From NCBI RefSeq assembly GCF_022430545.2, contig NZ_CP092488.2, forward strand, positions 2,542,001 to 2,606,000: a DNA stretch of 64,000 nt, read 5' to 3'. This DNA is from Mycobacterium paraterrae (lineage in GTDB: Bacteria > Actinomycetota > Actinomycetes > Mycobacteriales > Mycobacteriaceae). The position numbers and the translations under genes were made by a program. The notes under the pieces were generated by a model. That model searched no databases and was not told where the DNA came from. It saw only the letters and a program-made list of their open reading frames with translations. Below are positions 26,551 to 38,006 of this stretch, piece after piece (position 1 is the first letter of the stretch; each line of letters opens with the position of its first letter).

Positions 26551-27456
26551 TCAGTTTTGCGGCGGCTCGACTCTGATCGAGAACTGCGCGACACCCCAGT
26601 CGCCGGGCTGGGCCGACGGGTAGCCGCCGCGGCGCAACGCGTCGGTCGGCGCGGTCATCGGCTCGAAGCACACGACGTCCTCGCCGGGTGGCGCGAAGAT
26701 CTGCGCCGCGGTATAGCCCTTTTCGAAGTGGACCTCGATGCGGCGCCCGCCGCCGGCCACCGCGAACGCCGATCCCTCGGCCACCTGGTCGTATCCGTCG
26801 TCAAAAGTCCTGTCGCCCAAGGCTTCACTGAGGGCTGGCTGGACGACCGCCTCGCCGGTCGGCAACCCCTTGTCGTCGAGTGTCAGATGGCGCATCGCCG
26901 GCGACTCGATCACCCATTCCTCGCGCGGCACCCCGGGTAGCTGGAGGTACGGATGAAAGCCGAAACACATCGGCACGGCGTATTCGCCGGTCGGAGTCAC
27001 CGCAACGCGAAGCCGCAAGACCCGCTCGAACAGGTTGATCGTCAGCGACAGCCGGTGCGGAAACGGGAAGCTGGCCAGCAGCTGTTCATCGGTCGTGAAA
27101 TCGACCTCGCCGGTGACCTCGTGGCTCGACTCGTGGGTCACCCGCCAATTCGGAAAGGCGGCGAGCACGCCGTGAATCGGTAGCCCGTTGGGATCAGTCC
27201 GCACGCCGTATTCGCCGTCGGTCAACGTGACCGTTTTGCCTTCGGCTTCGTATGTGTTGGCGCCCAGCCGATTTGCCCATGGATACAGCAGCGGTATGCC
27301 CATCGTTTTCCCGTTGGCCACGTAGGCGTCGAGTCCGCGGCGCTGCCCCAGCAGTTCGGCGCCGCCGTCGGTCAGCGAAATGCCGATCATGCCGGCCTCC
27401 GGGACGAACTTGGCCTCGACGTCGGATGACGGATCACTCAGCGTGACGATGCGCAC
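26551..27456 (-). CDS. Aldose 1-epimerase family protein
   Basis: 301 aa from the GTG at 27456 (MRIVTLSDPSSDVEAKFVPE). The galactose-mutarotase-like beta-sandwich is supported by LLYPWANRLGANTYEAEGK, the catalytic His region LPIHGVLAAFPNWRV, FGFHPYLQLPG, and the C-terminal catalytic Glu in CFEPMTAPTDALRRGG. Members interconvert the anomers of free or phosphorylated hexoses. Substrate unknown. Its stop touches the terminator shared with hspR. Confidence 0.85.
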   Translation of the reverse strand: MRIVTLSDPSSDVEAKFVPEAGMIGISLTDGGAELLGQRRGLDAYVANGKTMGIPLLYPWANRLGANTYEAEGKTVTLTDGEYGVRTDPNGLPIHGVLAAFPNWRVTHESSHEVTGEVDFTTDEQLLASFPFPHRLSLTINLFERVLRLRVAVTPTGEYAVPMCFGFHPYLQLPGVPREEWVIESPAMRHLTLDDKGLPTGEAVVQPALSEALGDRTFDDGYDQVAEGSAFAVAGGGRRIEVHFEKGYTAAQIFAPPGEDVVCFEPMTAPTDALRRGGYPSAQPGDWGVAQFSIRVEPPQN

Positions 27457-27522
27457 CCGACGAGCGTAAGTGATGTGAGCCGTCTCCTCCTCGGAACGTT
27501 TGGCGTTCCGCATCGTCGACGG

Positions 27523-28686
27523 CTAGCGCGACAGCGGGTCGTGCTGGATACGTTCCGGCGCCGCACCCTTGGTCGCCAACGCATCCACGGTGGCGCGCAC
27601 CATGTTCGGCCCACCGCAGATCAGGATCTGCCGGTCGCCCCAGTTGCCGTACCTCGTGACGACGTCCATCAGCCGCCCGGTCTGGCGGACGTGCAGTCCC
27701 CGCGGCGGCGTCACGTCGGGGTAATCCGCAGCCCACGCCGGGTCGCCGCTGAATTCGGAGACCGGTGACACCGACAGCCACGGATTGTGGGAGGCGATCT
27801 GCCACAGCGTCCGCAAGTCGTAGAGCTCGCACGGGTATCGGCCACCGAAGAACAGGTGCACGCGCGGATTGTCGGCCCAGCGGGTGAGGTCCATGATGAT
27901 CGAGCGCAGCGGCGCGAGCCCGGTGCTGCCCGCCACCATCAGCACGTCGCTGCCGTCGCGGTTGACCTCCAGTGCGCCGTGCGGACTGGACAATCGCCAC
28001 CGGTCACCGGGCCGGGTCTCGTTGACGATGGCATTGCTGACCAGGCCGCCCGATACCGCGCGGACGTGAAACTCGACGGCGCCGGTCTCGTCGGGCGGGA
28101 TGGCCGGCGTCAGGTATCGCCATCGCCGGGGGCACTGCGGCACGGTGACGTTGACGTACTGGCCCGCGTGATACGGCATGGGACTGTCCAGTTGCAACCG
28201 GACCACCGCAATGTCGCGGGATACCCGAAGGTGTTCGATGACGGTGCCGTCCCACCACGCCGGCCCCTGCTCGGCCTCTGCGGCCCCGCTCATCACCCCG
28301 GTGATCAGGTTCAGCGATTGCTGGGCGGCGGCGTCGACGGTGTCGGTCCATGCGTCGGCCAGCGCCTCGCGCAGCGTCGCATACAGCGCCTGCCCGAGCG
28401 TCTGGTAGTGCTCGGGCCGCACTCCGTACTTGCGGTGGTCGCGTCCGAGCTGAGCCAGAAACGCGACCGGCTCCTGCGAACGCTGAGCGACCAGCTCGCC
28501 GTAAAGCCACTTCAGTGCCTGCGCAAAGGCGGCCCGCTGGGCGGCCATGTCCGGAGGGAACAGGTCGCGCGGCGACGCCTCGAAGGAAAACCATCGGGTG
28601 TAGAACCGTCCGATGAGCCCGTTGGCGTCGTCGGGATCGAGGGCGGCGTGCAACACCGCCAGCGCATCCCGATCGTTGAGGCTCAC
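27523..28686 (-). CDS. Type II flavohaemoglobin (globin-FAD-NAD)
   Basis: 387 aa. Residues 1-140 are a globin (IGRFYTRWFSFEASPRDLFP; proximal His in LGRDHRKYGV). Residues about 150-250 form the FAD domain (MPYHAGQYVNVTVPQ, RRWRYLTPAIPP) and 255-387 the NAD domain (VLMVAGSTGLAPLRSI; ILICGGPNMVRATVDAL). The FAD-binding RxYS of classical NO-dioxygenase flavohaemoglobins is altered, which marks the mycobacterial type II group represented by Rv0385. Those have been linked to D-lactate oxidation rather than NO detoxification. It lies 33 nt downstream of the GAP-family gene. Confidence 0.87.
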   Translation of the reverse strand: MSLNDRDALAVLHAALDPDDANGLIGRFYTRWFSFEASPRDLFPPDMAAQRAAFAQALKWLYGELVAQRSQEPVAFLAQLGRDHRKYGVRPEHYQTLGQALYATLREALADAWTDTVDAAAQQSLNLITGVMSGAAEAEQGPAWWDGTVIEHLRVSRDIAVVRLQLDSPMPYHAGQYVNVTVPQCPRRWRYLTPAIPPDETGAVEFHVRAVSGGLVSNAIVNETRPGDRWRLSSPHGALEVNRDGSDVLMVAGSTGLAPLRSIIMDLTRWADNPRVHLFFGGRYPCELYDLRTLWQIASHNPWLSVSPVSEFSGDPAWAADYPDVTPPRGLHVRQTGRLMDVVTRYGNWGDRQILICGGPNMVRATVDALATKGAAPERIQHDPLSR

Positions 28687-28719
28687 GGCCGCCGATCTTA
28701 GGTCGCCCCGGCCAAGCCC

Positions 28720-29394
28720 CTAGCTGAGCGCATCGACGCCGTGGTAGAGCACCATCCCGCCGATCAACACCAGCACCGCGGCCATCATCGCGGCGTTGTT
28801 GCGCTCCATCCACGCCTTGAGCCGGGCCATCGGTTCGTCTAGACGGTGGCCGGCCGCTACATAGGCCAGGACAGGGATCGCGACCGTGGAGGCGGCGACC
28901 GCGACGTAGATCAACCCGGTGACCACCTCGCCGGCGCGGCCCAGATTGCTGCTGCCGATGGCCAAACCGGCCAATGCGCACATGGTCAGCACCTCCACCC
29001 GCACCACCGTCAACACCACGCCGATCACCGTCGCCCGGGCCGGTGTCATGGTCTCGAAAGACCGCATCCATTTCGGTGATTCGGTGTGACCTTCGCGGGT
29101 CAGCCACCGGTAGATGCCGAAAGCGATCAACGCCAGCCCGAGCACCACGCGGGTCCACGACGCCCACGCCGGCGGCTTGCCGTGCAGGCCGGTCAGCGCG
29201 TCCGAGGATTCGATGAACACTCCGGTCAGCACGATCAGGCCCAGCAGCCAGCCGCCGAGAAACGCGAGACCGGTCGGCCGCGGCCGCGTCGTCTGCAGCA
29301 CCAGCACTGCGGGGATGACCGACAGTGGGGAGATCGAGACGACGAGCGCCAGCGGAATCAGCGTGGCCAGCAGGGAAACCCAACTTTGCGTCAC
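28720..29394 (-). CDS. GAP-family (LysE-like) membrane protein
   Basis: 224 aa with about six hydrophobic helices. It starts LLATLIPLALVVSISPLSVIPAVLVL with the proline-containing first helix typical of the GAP/Sap group of small transporters found in mycobacterial glycolipid loci. The helix pair around GEVVTGLIYVAVAASTVAIPVL and a C-terminal AAMMAAVLVLIGGMVLYHG fit. No lipid biosynthesis gene is adjacent, so the cargo is open. It is upstream of the flavohaemoglobin gene on the same strand. Confidence 0.75.
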   Translation of the reverse strand: MTQSWVSLLATLIPLALVVSISPLSVIPAVLVLQTTRPRPTGLAFLGGWLLGLIVLTGVFIESSDALTGLHGKPPAWASWTRVVLGLALIAFGIYRWLTREGHTESPKWMRSFETMTPARATVIGVVLTVVRVEVLTMCALAGLAIGSSNLGRAGEVVTGLIYVAVAASTVAIPVLAYVAAGHRLDEPMARLKAWMERNNAAMMAAVLVLIGGMVLYHGVDALS

Positions 29395-29460
29395 GCGCTG
29401 AATCTTCGCACTAGCTGGCGCTCGGCGACTACCGCTTGCGGCGCAGGGTTAGATGGCGAC

Positions 29461-29563
29461 GCGCCTCAGCGGGGTCGTGGTGACCCCGCATCGTTGCGGC
29501 GCAGGGCTGTTGGCGCCGCGCCTCAGCGGGGTCGTGGTGACCCCGCATCGTTGCGGCGCAGGG
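29461..29563. repeat. Two-copy 57-bp-period tandem repeat with internal hairpin
   Basis: A 46-bp block occurs at 29461-29506 and again at 29518-29563, apparently without mismatches, and the tail of a third copy precedes them (about 29435-29447). Each block contains GGGGTC-N5-GACCCC, able to fold as a hairpin. The downstream copy runs into the 3' end of the neighbouring minus-strand gene and supplies its last codons and stop. Confidence 0.8.
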
Positions 29564-29849
29564 TCCAGGCCGGCACCCAGTGCGTGACGGTCTTGCGCTT
29601 GGACCCGTAGGCGATCGGATAGGTCACCAACCCCCACCAGTCGCCCTGCTCGCAGATACCCCAGCAGCTCAGTCGACCCTCGACCACCTTGTGCAACTGC
29701 AGGCCGTGCGGGTGATACCGCCCGCTGCGGTGCGGCTCGCGGGGGAAAAGCACGGTCAGGTCGATCAGCACGGTGATCGGCGGCCGCACGACCCGGAACG
29801 GGTTGCGCAGCGGCTGCCCGTTGTATCCGATCGAGGCAAGGTCACCCAC
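29523..29849 (-). CDS. Conserved-looking small hypothetical protein
   Basis: 108 aa from the GTG at 29849 (MGDLASIGYNGQPLRNPFRV). I do not recognise a family. The body is rich in aromatic residues and basic strands (VLIDLTVLFPREPHRSGRYHPHG; SCWGICEQGDWWGLVTYP) and looks like a small beta-rich soluble domain. The final residues (RRNDAGSPRPR) are encoded by the tandem repeat, so the original C-terminus may have been altered by repeat insertion. Divergent from clpB, with whose promoter it shares the intergenic region and possibly the HAIR. Confidence 0.6.
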   Translation of the reverse strand: MGDLASIGYNGQPLRNPFRVVRPPITVLIDLTVLFPREPHRSGRYHPHGLQLHKVVEGRLSCWGICEQGDWWGLVTYPIAYGSKRKTVTHWVPAWTLRRNDAGSPRPR

Positions 29850-29937
29850 CGTTCGATCATACGTTCGAAATAGATGCGTTTTCGATGTTCCGATCAGGGT
29901 CATAAGCCACTTGGAACGATGGGTAAAAATAGATAGA

Positions 29938-29958
29938 GTTGAGCGGAACAGACTCAAC
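29938..29958. promoter_or_regulatory. HAIR element (HspR operator) of clpB
   Basis: GTTGAGC-N7-ACTCAAC. Arms and spacing match the HspR-associated inverted repeat seen before dnaK, and the spacers differ by one base only (GGAACAG against GGATCAG). It sits about 87 bp before the clpB start and 89 bp before the divergent hypothetical gene. Confidence 0.92.
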
Positions 29959-30044
29959 CTTGACGGCGTTGAACAACGCGACAAGCATTTTCTCAGACGT
30001 CTGCAGGCCGTTGCCTGCCGTCAAAGATTCGAAACGGAGGTGTC

Positions 30045-32591
<2,547 letters not shown>

Positions 32592-32749
32592 GTGTCCTCG
32601 CCGAGCAGTCGCAGAATCGCGCTATCACCGCCACGGAGGTGAGATTTTGCGTCTGCTCGCGAGGCGGCGGTACGCAAGTAGAGAGCAAACATTAATTCGG
32701 TTGTGACCTGCTGCCATTCCCGGTCCGGGGCTGACAGCGGTTACGCTAC

Positions 32750-33604
32750 GTGGCGATGGTTCCGCTTTGGTTTACGCTCTCCGCGCTGTGCTTCGTCGGT
32801 GCGGCGGTGTTGCTGTACGTCGACATCGACCGCCGCCGTGGACGAGGACGGCGCCGCAAGTCGTGGGCTCGGTCGCACGGATTCGACTACGAGCAGGAAT
32901 CCACCGAGATCCTCAAGCGCTGGAAGCGCGGCGTGATGTCGACGGTCGGCACCAACACCCCGGCTCGCAACGTCGTGCTCGGCCAGATCCGCGGTGAAGC
33001 GGTCTTCATCTTCGACCTCGAAGAGGTCGCGACCGTCATCGCCCTGCACCGCAAGGTCGGCACCAACGTCGTCGTCGACGTCCGGCTCAAAGGACTCAAA
33101 GAGCCTCGCGAGAACGACATTTGGCTACTGGGGGCGATCGGGCCGCGGATGGTGTACTCGACCAACCTGGACGCCGCGCGCCGCGCCTGCGACCGTCGTA
33201 TGGTCACGTTCGCCCACACAGCGCCCGACTGCGCCGAGATCATGTGGAACGAGCAGAACTGGACGCTGGTCAGCATGCCGATCGGCAGCACCCGCGCCCA
33301 GTGGGACGAAGGCCTACGCACCGTCCGCCAATTCAACGACCTGCTGCGCGTGCTGCCGCCGCTGCCGCAGTCGGCCGGGTCGTCCGGCAGCCCGCAGGCG
33401 ACCAGCCGTCGCAACGCCGCGCCCAGCCGTCCGCTGGCCCCGGCCGGTCGCAGTGAGACGCCGCAGCGCCAGCCCGAGGGAGCCACCCGCGAGGGCGGGT
33501 CGACGACACACGCGGCCGCAACTCCGCCTCCCGCCCGGCAAGAGCCGACCCGCCGCCCGCCGACCGGCCGTAACGGTCACCAGGCGTCGCATCAGCAGCA
33601 CTGA
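32750..33604 (+). CDS. ttfA: TtfA, trehalose monomycolate transport factor
   Basis: 284 aa from the GTG at 32750. An ATG at 32756 is also plausible, because TACGCT lies 8 bp before it and a leaderless transcript could begin there. One N-terminal helix (VPLWFTLSALCFVGAAVLLYV) is followed by a basic cytoplasmic segment and a globular domain (GHKxx-like region NTPARNVVLGQIRGEAVFIFDLEE to WTLVSMPIGSTRAQWDEGLRTV). The last 80 residues are disordered (Pro, Ser, Arg, Gln). It is homologous to Rv0383c/TtfA, an essential partner of MmpL3 in trehalose monomycolate export at the cell pole. It lies between clpB and the SDR gene. Confidence 0.87.
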   Translation: MAMVPLWFTLSALCFVGAAVLLYVDIDRRRGRGRRRKSWARSHGFDYEQESTEILKRWKRGVMSTVGTNTPARNVVLGQIRGEAVFIFDLEEVATVIALHRKVGTNVVVDVRLKGLKEPRENDIWLLGAIGPRMVYSTNLDAARRACDRRMVTFAHTAPDCAEIMWNEQNWTLVSMPIGSTRAQWDEGLRTVRQFNDLLRVLPPLPQSAGSSGSPQATSRRNAAPSRPLAPAGRSETPQRQPEGATREGGSTTHAAATPPPARQEPTRRPPTGRNGHQASHQQH

Positions 33605-33639
33605 ATTCCAGGCGGACGGGCGCTAAGTACACTGACGCG

Positions 33640-34416
33640 GTGCCTCGCCCCGTCGCCCTGATCACCGGGCCCACTGCTGGTATTGGCGAAGGCTTTGCGC
33701 GACGCTATGCCGCCGACGGCTACGACCTCGTCTTGGTCGCCCGCAACGCGGATCGCCTCACTGCGCTGGCCGCCGAGCTGTCCGACGAGGGCGGCCGGGA
33801 CGTCGAAGTCCTGCCTGCCGACCTCGCTGACGCCGCCGACCGCGACAAGGTCGCCGCCCGGCTGGCCCAAGGCGTCGACGTGCTGGTGAACAACGCCGGC
33901 CTGGGCACCTCCGGTGAATTCTGGACCGCCGACCCGGCGCTGCTACAGCGCCAACTGGACGTCAACGTCACCGCGATCATGCAGCTGACCCGGGCCGCCT
34001 TGCCGCCGATGATCGACAACGGCGCCGGCACGGTCATCAACGTCTCCAGCGTGGCGGGCCTGCTGTCGGGCCGCGGGTCGACCTACTCGGCCTCCAAGGC
34101 GTGGGTGGTCTCGTTCACCGAGGGCCTGGCCGTCGGGCTGCGGGGTACCGGCGTGGGGATCCACGTGGTCTGCCCGGGCTACGTGCACACCGAGTTCCAC
34201 GACCGCGCCGGCATCGACATGACTTCGCTGCCGTCGTTCATGTGGCTCGAGGTCGACGACGTGGTCCGCGAAACTCTGGCCGAGGTCGCGCGCGGCAACA
34301 TGTTGATCATTCCCGGGCTGCAGTACAAGGCGATCACCACCGTGACCCGGATGGTGCCGCGAACACTGTCGCGCGCCGTGACGAGTGTGTTCGGGCGGGG
34401 CCGTGGCCGCACCTGA
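33640..34416 (+). CDS. Short-chain dehydrogenase/reductase
   Basis: 258 aa classical SDR. Cofactor motif GPTAGIGEGFARRYA with the following Arg of VLVARNADRL suggests NADP(H). NNAGLG is the structural motif, and the catalytic set is Ser in INVSSVAG with YSASKAW. The C-terminal CPGYVHTEFHDRAG closes the substrate pocket. Substrate unknown. It overlaps pyrE by 14 nt and so is cotranscribed with it. Confidence 0.9.
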   Translation: MPRPVALITGPTAGIGEGFARRYAADGYDLVLVARNADRLTALAAELSDEGGRDVEVLPADLADAADRDKVAARLAQGVDVLVNNAGLGTSGEFWTADPALLQRQLDVNVTAIMQLTRAALPPMIDNGAGTVINVSSVAGLLSGRGSTYSASKAWVVSFTEGLAVGLRGTGVGIHVVCPGYVHTEFHDRAGIDMTSLPSFMWLEVDDVVRETLAEVARGNMLIIPGLQYKAITTVTRMVPRTLSRAVTSVFGRGRGRT

Positions 34417-34942
34417 CAAACGCGAATTAGCCGAGCTGGTGCGCGAATTGGCGGTCGTGCACGGCCGTGTCACGCTGTCGTCCGGCAAGGAGGCCGACTA
34501 CTACGTCGACCTGCGCCGGGCCACCCTGCACCACCGTGCCGCGCCGCTGATCGGCGCACTGGTCCGCGACCTCACCGAAGACTGGGACTACGCCGCTGTC
34601 GGCGGACTGACCCTCGGGGCCGACCCGGTCGCGACCGCCGTCATGCACGCGCCTGGCCGGCCGATCGATGCGTTCGTGGTCCGTAAATCGGTGAAAACCC
34701 ATGGTATGCAACGTCTTATCGAAGGCCCCGACATCACCGGCCGGCGGGTGCTGGTGGTCGAGGACACCAGCACCACCGGCGGCTCGGCGCTCACCGCGGT
34801 GCGGGCGGTGCTCGACGCCGGCGCCGAGGTGGTCGGGGTTGCCACAGTCGTCGACCGGGCCACCGGCGCCGCCGAAGCCATTGAGGCCGAGGGTTTTCCG
34901 TACCGCAGCGTGCTGGGGCTGGCGGACCTCGGGCTGAGTTAG
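34403..34942 (+). CDS. pyrE: Orotate phosphoribosyltransferase
   Basis: 179 aa from the GTG at 34403 (MAAPDKRELAELVRELAVVHG), equal to the M. tuberculosis protein length; a longer frame starting at 34385 is less likely. The PRPP-binding motif is VLVVEDTSTTGGSALTAV, and the orotate-side segments are SSGKEADYYVDLRR and VGGLTLGADPVATAV. It makes OMP from orotate and PRPP in pyrimidine synthesis. It starts inside the 3' end of the SDR gene and is 6 nt before a lipoprotein gene. Confidence 0.96.
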   Translation: MAAPDKRELAELVRELAVVHGRVTLSSGKEADYYVDLRRATLHHRAAPLIGALVRDLTEDWDYAAVGGLTLGADPVATAVMHAPGRPIDAFVVRKSVKTHGMQRLIEGPDITGRRVLVVEDTSTTGGSALTAVRAVLDAGAEVVGVATVVDRATGAAEAIEAEGFPYRSVLGLADLGLS

Positions 34943-34948
34943 GCAGGC

Positions 34949-35839
34949 GTGCGCACGGTCATCGCGATCATCGCGGCAGCGGCGCTGCTCTGCTCGTGCT
35001 CGAATTCTACTGCCCCTCAACAGGTGTACGGTGCCCGAAGCGCCAAACTGGGCGAGTCGCTGGCCGTGCTGGGGTGGAGCATCTCGATATCGAACCTGCG
35101 CTGGCAAGAAGACGACGTGCTGGTCGACGTCGACGCCGCCCCGGCGGACGCGGCGAAACCGCACGCAGATCCGCGCGACATCCGCTTCGGGCTGTACGGC
35201 GCGCTGGCCCACCCCATGGAGGCCGCCGGTATCGGCAGCTGCGACGGTGTGAAAAATCTTGTTGTGCAATCGCTTTCCGCACCCGGCGGCAGCCGGATGA
35301 CCGGCACTGTCTGCCTGGGTCCGTTGAAAGACCGGTCCGCGGTTCGCGGCGTTTACCTCTATTCGCCTCGCGACCGCATTGCCGACACCGCGGCCGCCTA
35401 TCCGGCGGCATTCCCGGTCGGCGTGCTGCCGACCAAACAGAGCGACACCGGGCTGGTGGTCCGAAGCACCAGCATCGCGGCGTGGCGGGCCGACGGCACT
35501 CCGCTGAACCAGCAATCGCTCGGCGATCCGGCCGCCTTCACCGGTAGCGGCTACATGCTGCTCGGTCTACAGGCCGACACCGTCGCAGCCAAATACCGCG
35601 ACGACTCGGCCGGCCGAGGGGGCCCGATGATGCTGCTGGCCACGCCGACGTTGCCGCCGCCCGGCCTCAGCCCCGCCTGTGAAACCTACGGGTCCTCGGT
35701 GCTCGTCCTGCCCGAGGCATCGCTGGACGCCGTGCATGTCAACGCATCGCTGTGCACCCAAGGCGATCTCAACGAGGCGCTGCTCTACGCGACGGTCGCG
35801 ATCATCGCCACCCACGCCGCGGTATGGACTCTTCGGTGA
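34949..35839 (+). CDS. Putative lipoprotein (Rv0381c-like)
   Basis: 296 aa, GTG start 6 nt after pyrE. A short signal peptide MRTVIAIIAAAALLCSCSNS carries a lipobox-like LCSC. The mature part has no named domain; it contains paired Cys (IGSCDGVKN, TGTVCLGP; LSPACETYG, NASLCTQGD), consistent with two disulfides outside the membrane. Gene order (pyrE, this gene, RNA methyltransferase) equals Rv0382c-Rv0381c-Rv0380c. Function unknown. Confidence 0.75.
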   Translation: MRTVIAIIAAAALLCSCSNSTAPQQVYGARSAKLGESLAVLGWSISISNLRWQEDDVLVDVDAAPADAAKPHADPRDIRFGLYGALAHPMEAAGIGSCDGVKNLVVQSLSAPGGSRMTGTVCLGPLKDRSAVRGVYLYSPRDRIADTAAAYPAAFPVGVLPTKQSDTGLVVRSTSIAAWRADGTPLNQQSLGDPAAFTGSGYMLLGLQADTVAAKYRDDSAGRGGPMMLLATPTLPPPGLSPACETYGSSVLVLPEASLDAVHVNASLCTQGDLNEALLYATVAIIATHAAVWTLR

Positions 35840-36492
35840 CCGACGGCGAGGCGGGTGCGGGCCCCACGGAGTGGAGCGTCCCGGTGCCCGGCGTCGGCCC
35901 GTGGCAGGGGGATCTTCCCGACGACCCCCGTTATGACCCGGAGCTGCTGCGCGAAGGCGATGCCCGCAACGTCGTCGACGCCTACCGCTACTGGACGCGT
36001 GAGGCGATCGTCGCCGACATAGACCAGCGCCGGCACCCGTTGCACGTCGCAATCGAGAACTTCGGACAAGACGCCAACATCGGCGGGGTGGTGCGGGCCG
36101 CCAATGCATTCGCCGTCGACACGGTGCACATCGTCGGCCGGCGGCGGTGGAATCGGCGCGGCGCCATGGTCACCGACCGTTACCAGCGGCTGATGCACCA
36201 CGACGACACCGCGGGGTTGCTGGGCTTCGCCGCCAGCGCGGGACTCACAGTGGTCGCGGTCGACATCGTGCCGGGCGCGGCACGGCTGGAGCAGGCCACG
36301 CTGCCGCGGGACTGCCTGCTGCTGTTCGGCCAGGAAGGCCCCGGCATCAGCGACGACGCCCGCGACGGTGCCGCGCTGACCGTCTCGATCGCGCAGTTCG
36401 GGTCGACCCGCAGCATCAACGTCGCGGTCGCCGCCGGCATCGCGATGCACACCTGGATCTGTCAGCACGGGGACCTGCGCAAGGCCTGGTAG
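35824..36492 (+). CDS. SpoU-family (SPOUT) RNA methyltransferase
   Basis: 222 aa from the ATG at 35824; a GTG at 35836, overlapping the upstream stop as GTGA, is an alternative. The three SPOUT motifs are present: NFGQDANIGGVVRAANAF, LLLFGQEGPGIS, and SIAQFGSTRSINVAVAAGI, which form the knotted SAM site. An N-terminal extension of about 50 residues precedes the fold. It probably 2'-O-methylates ribose in tRNA or rRNA; target unknown. Corresponds to Rv0380c. Last gene of the clpB-side plus-strand run. Confidence 0.9.
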   Translation: MDSSVTDGEAGAGPTEWSVPVPGVGPWQGDLPDDPRYDPELLREGDARNVVDAYRYWTREAIVADIDQRRHPLHVAIENFGQDANIGGVVRAANAFAVDTVHIVGRRRWNRRGAMVTDRYQRLMHHDDTAGLLGFAASAGLTVVAVDIVPGAARLEQATLPRDCLLLFGQEGPGISDDARDGAALTVSIAQFGSTRSINVAVAAGIAMHTWICQHGDLRKAW

Positions 36493-36564
36493 CGCGACCA
36501 AACAATAGGGAAATCCCTGTATCGGCGCGCCACCCCCGCTCTTTACAGTTGAGTCTCAACAGCG

Positions 36565-36607
36565 GCGGGCATCCTCCCGAGACCGGGACTATCGGAGGGA
36601 TGTCCGC
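36565..36607. repeat. Long imperfect hairpin, related to the one at 41462
   Basis: GCGGGCATCCTCCCGA (36565-36580) pairs with TCGGAGGGATGTCCGC (36592-36607), with one mismatch and two wobbles, around an 11-nt loop GACCGGGACTA. It lies between the convergent methyltransferase and P450 genes, so it may act as a bidirectional terminator, although there is no T-run. The hairpin at 41462-41509 has the same design and similar sequence. Confidence 0.8.
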
Positions 36608-36620
36608 TTCTGGACGTGCT

Positions 36621-37868
36621 TTAACCCTTTGCGGCGCAATCGAATTCGATGGGCAGGGTCAACGGCCCGGTCAGCGCGGCCAACGGCTTCCACGGCGCCG
36701 GTCCGGCTTGGCGCGCATTGGGCATGCGACGCGTCATCACCGTCAGCGCCTCGGCGAGTTCGAGGCGCGCAAGGTTGGCGCCCAGGCAGTAGTGGATGCC
36801 CGCGCCGAACGTCTGCATCGCTGGTGCATCCGTGCGGGTGATGTCGAGCCGCTCGGGATGGTCGTAGACGGCGGGATCCCGATTCGCCGACGCGGTGTTG
36901 GGAAAGACCAGCGTTCCGGCCGGGATCGTGACCCCGGCGAGCTCGACGTCCTCGAGAGCCACGCGCAGGGTGCCCCAGACGATCGGGGAGTGCCGCATGG
37001 TCTCCTCGACGGCGGCGACGGCCAGCTCGGGGTGCCGGCTCAGCAGTTCCCACTGGTCGGGGTGGTCGCTGAGGGCCTGAATCGAGGCCGCGAGCTGGTT
37101 GCGTGTCGTATCGGTGCCGGCGATCAGCAAGCCCACGACCAGCATGCGCAGCTCGTCGGCGTCGAGGTGATCGCCCTCGTGCTCGGCGCGGATCAGCTCC
37201 GAGATCAGGTCGTCGGTCAGCGCCGCGCGGCGATCGGCGACCATCGTGTCGACATAGTCGTCGACCGCCTCCCACGCCGCCAGGATCGCGTCGGCCTCTT
37301 CCGCGACGTTCCAGCTGAACGCCTTGAAGATGTCGTCGGTCCAATCCGAGAACAGCTTCCAATCCGCCGCGGGCGCGCCGAGTAGCGCGCAGATGACAGG
37401 GATCGGGTATTGACGCGCGATATCAGCCACCACGTCACAGTGCCCGGAGTTCGTATGCGGCTCAACAAGATCGGAGATCACGTTGACGACGGTCGAGCGT
37501 AGCCGTGCGGTCGCGCGCGGCGTGAAGGCCTTTGAGACCAGCCGACGCAGGCGGTGATGCGGGGCTCCGTCGAGGCTGAGCAGACTCGCGGTGACCCGGT
37601 CCCAGATCGGGCCGGAAGTAATGCCCTGGCCGGTCAGGAACACTCCGTTCGGCATGCGGAACCGTGGATCGCGCAGCACGCTGTGAACCAGGTCGTAACT
37701 CAGGATTTCGGGGCCGTGGGCGCCGATGGCGATCGGCGCACGCTCCCGAGCCCGCGCGATCAGCCGATGCGCCTCGGCGGGGTCGGTTAGCTGCTCGTAG
37801 GTCAGGATCGGAAGGCCCGCGTCGAAGACACTCGGGCAACTGCGGATGGGGACAGTGTCGATGCTCAT
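36621..37868 (-). CDS. Cytochrome P450
   Basis: 415 aa, ATG start. Heme-binding loop FGAGIHYCLGANLARLE with the axial Cys, I-helix oxygen-activation motif AGTDTTRNQ, ExxR as EETMR, and an N-terminal part without a membrane helix mark a soluble class I bacterial P450. It needs ferredoxin and reductase, neither of which is encoded next to it. Divergent from a large LuxR-type regulator (138-bp gap), which is the obvious candidate to control it. Substrate unknown. Confidence 0.93.
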   Translation of the reverse strand: MSIDTVPIRSCPSVFDAGLPILTYEQLTDPAEAHRLIARARERAPIAIGAHGPEILSYDLVHSVLRDPRFRMPNGVFLTGQGITSGPIWDRVTASLLSLDGAPHHRLRRLVSKAFTPRATARLRSTVVNVISDLVEPHTNSGHCDVVADIARQYPIPVICALLGAPAADWKLFSDWTDDIFKAFSWNVAEEADAILAAWEAVDDYVDTMVADRRAALTDDLISELIRAEHEGDHLDADELRMLVVGLLIAGTDTTRNQLAASIQALSDHPDQWELLSRHPELAVAAVEETMRHSPIVWGTLRVALEDVELAGVTIPAGTLVFPNTASANRDPAVYDHPERLDITRTDAPAMQTFGAGIHYCLGANLARLELAEALTVMTRRMPNARQAGPAPWKPLAALTGPLTLPIEFDCAAKG

Positions 37869-38006
37869 GACGGCTCCTCGCGTTGGACGTGGGCGTGGCG
37901 GTTGCCGACCGCGACGTCATCGTTTCTCCGCTGCGGCTGGGACAGGTCAGTAGACGGATACTGCTCTTTCGGCGCACCGCGGGATGAGCGCTTCTAGTCT
38001 GTACGC

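Noticed and set aside
29461..29563. CRISPR-like array
   Set aside because: Only two full units, with the spacer part also conserved between units; it is a simple tandem repeat.
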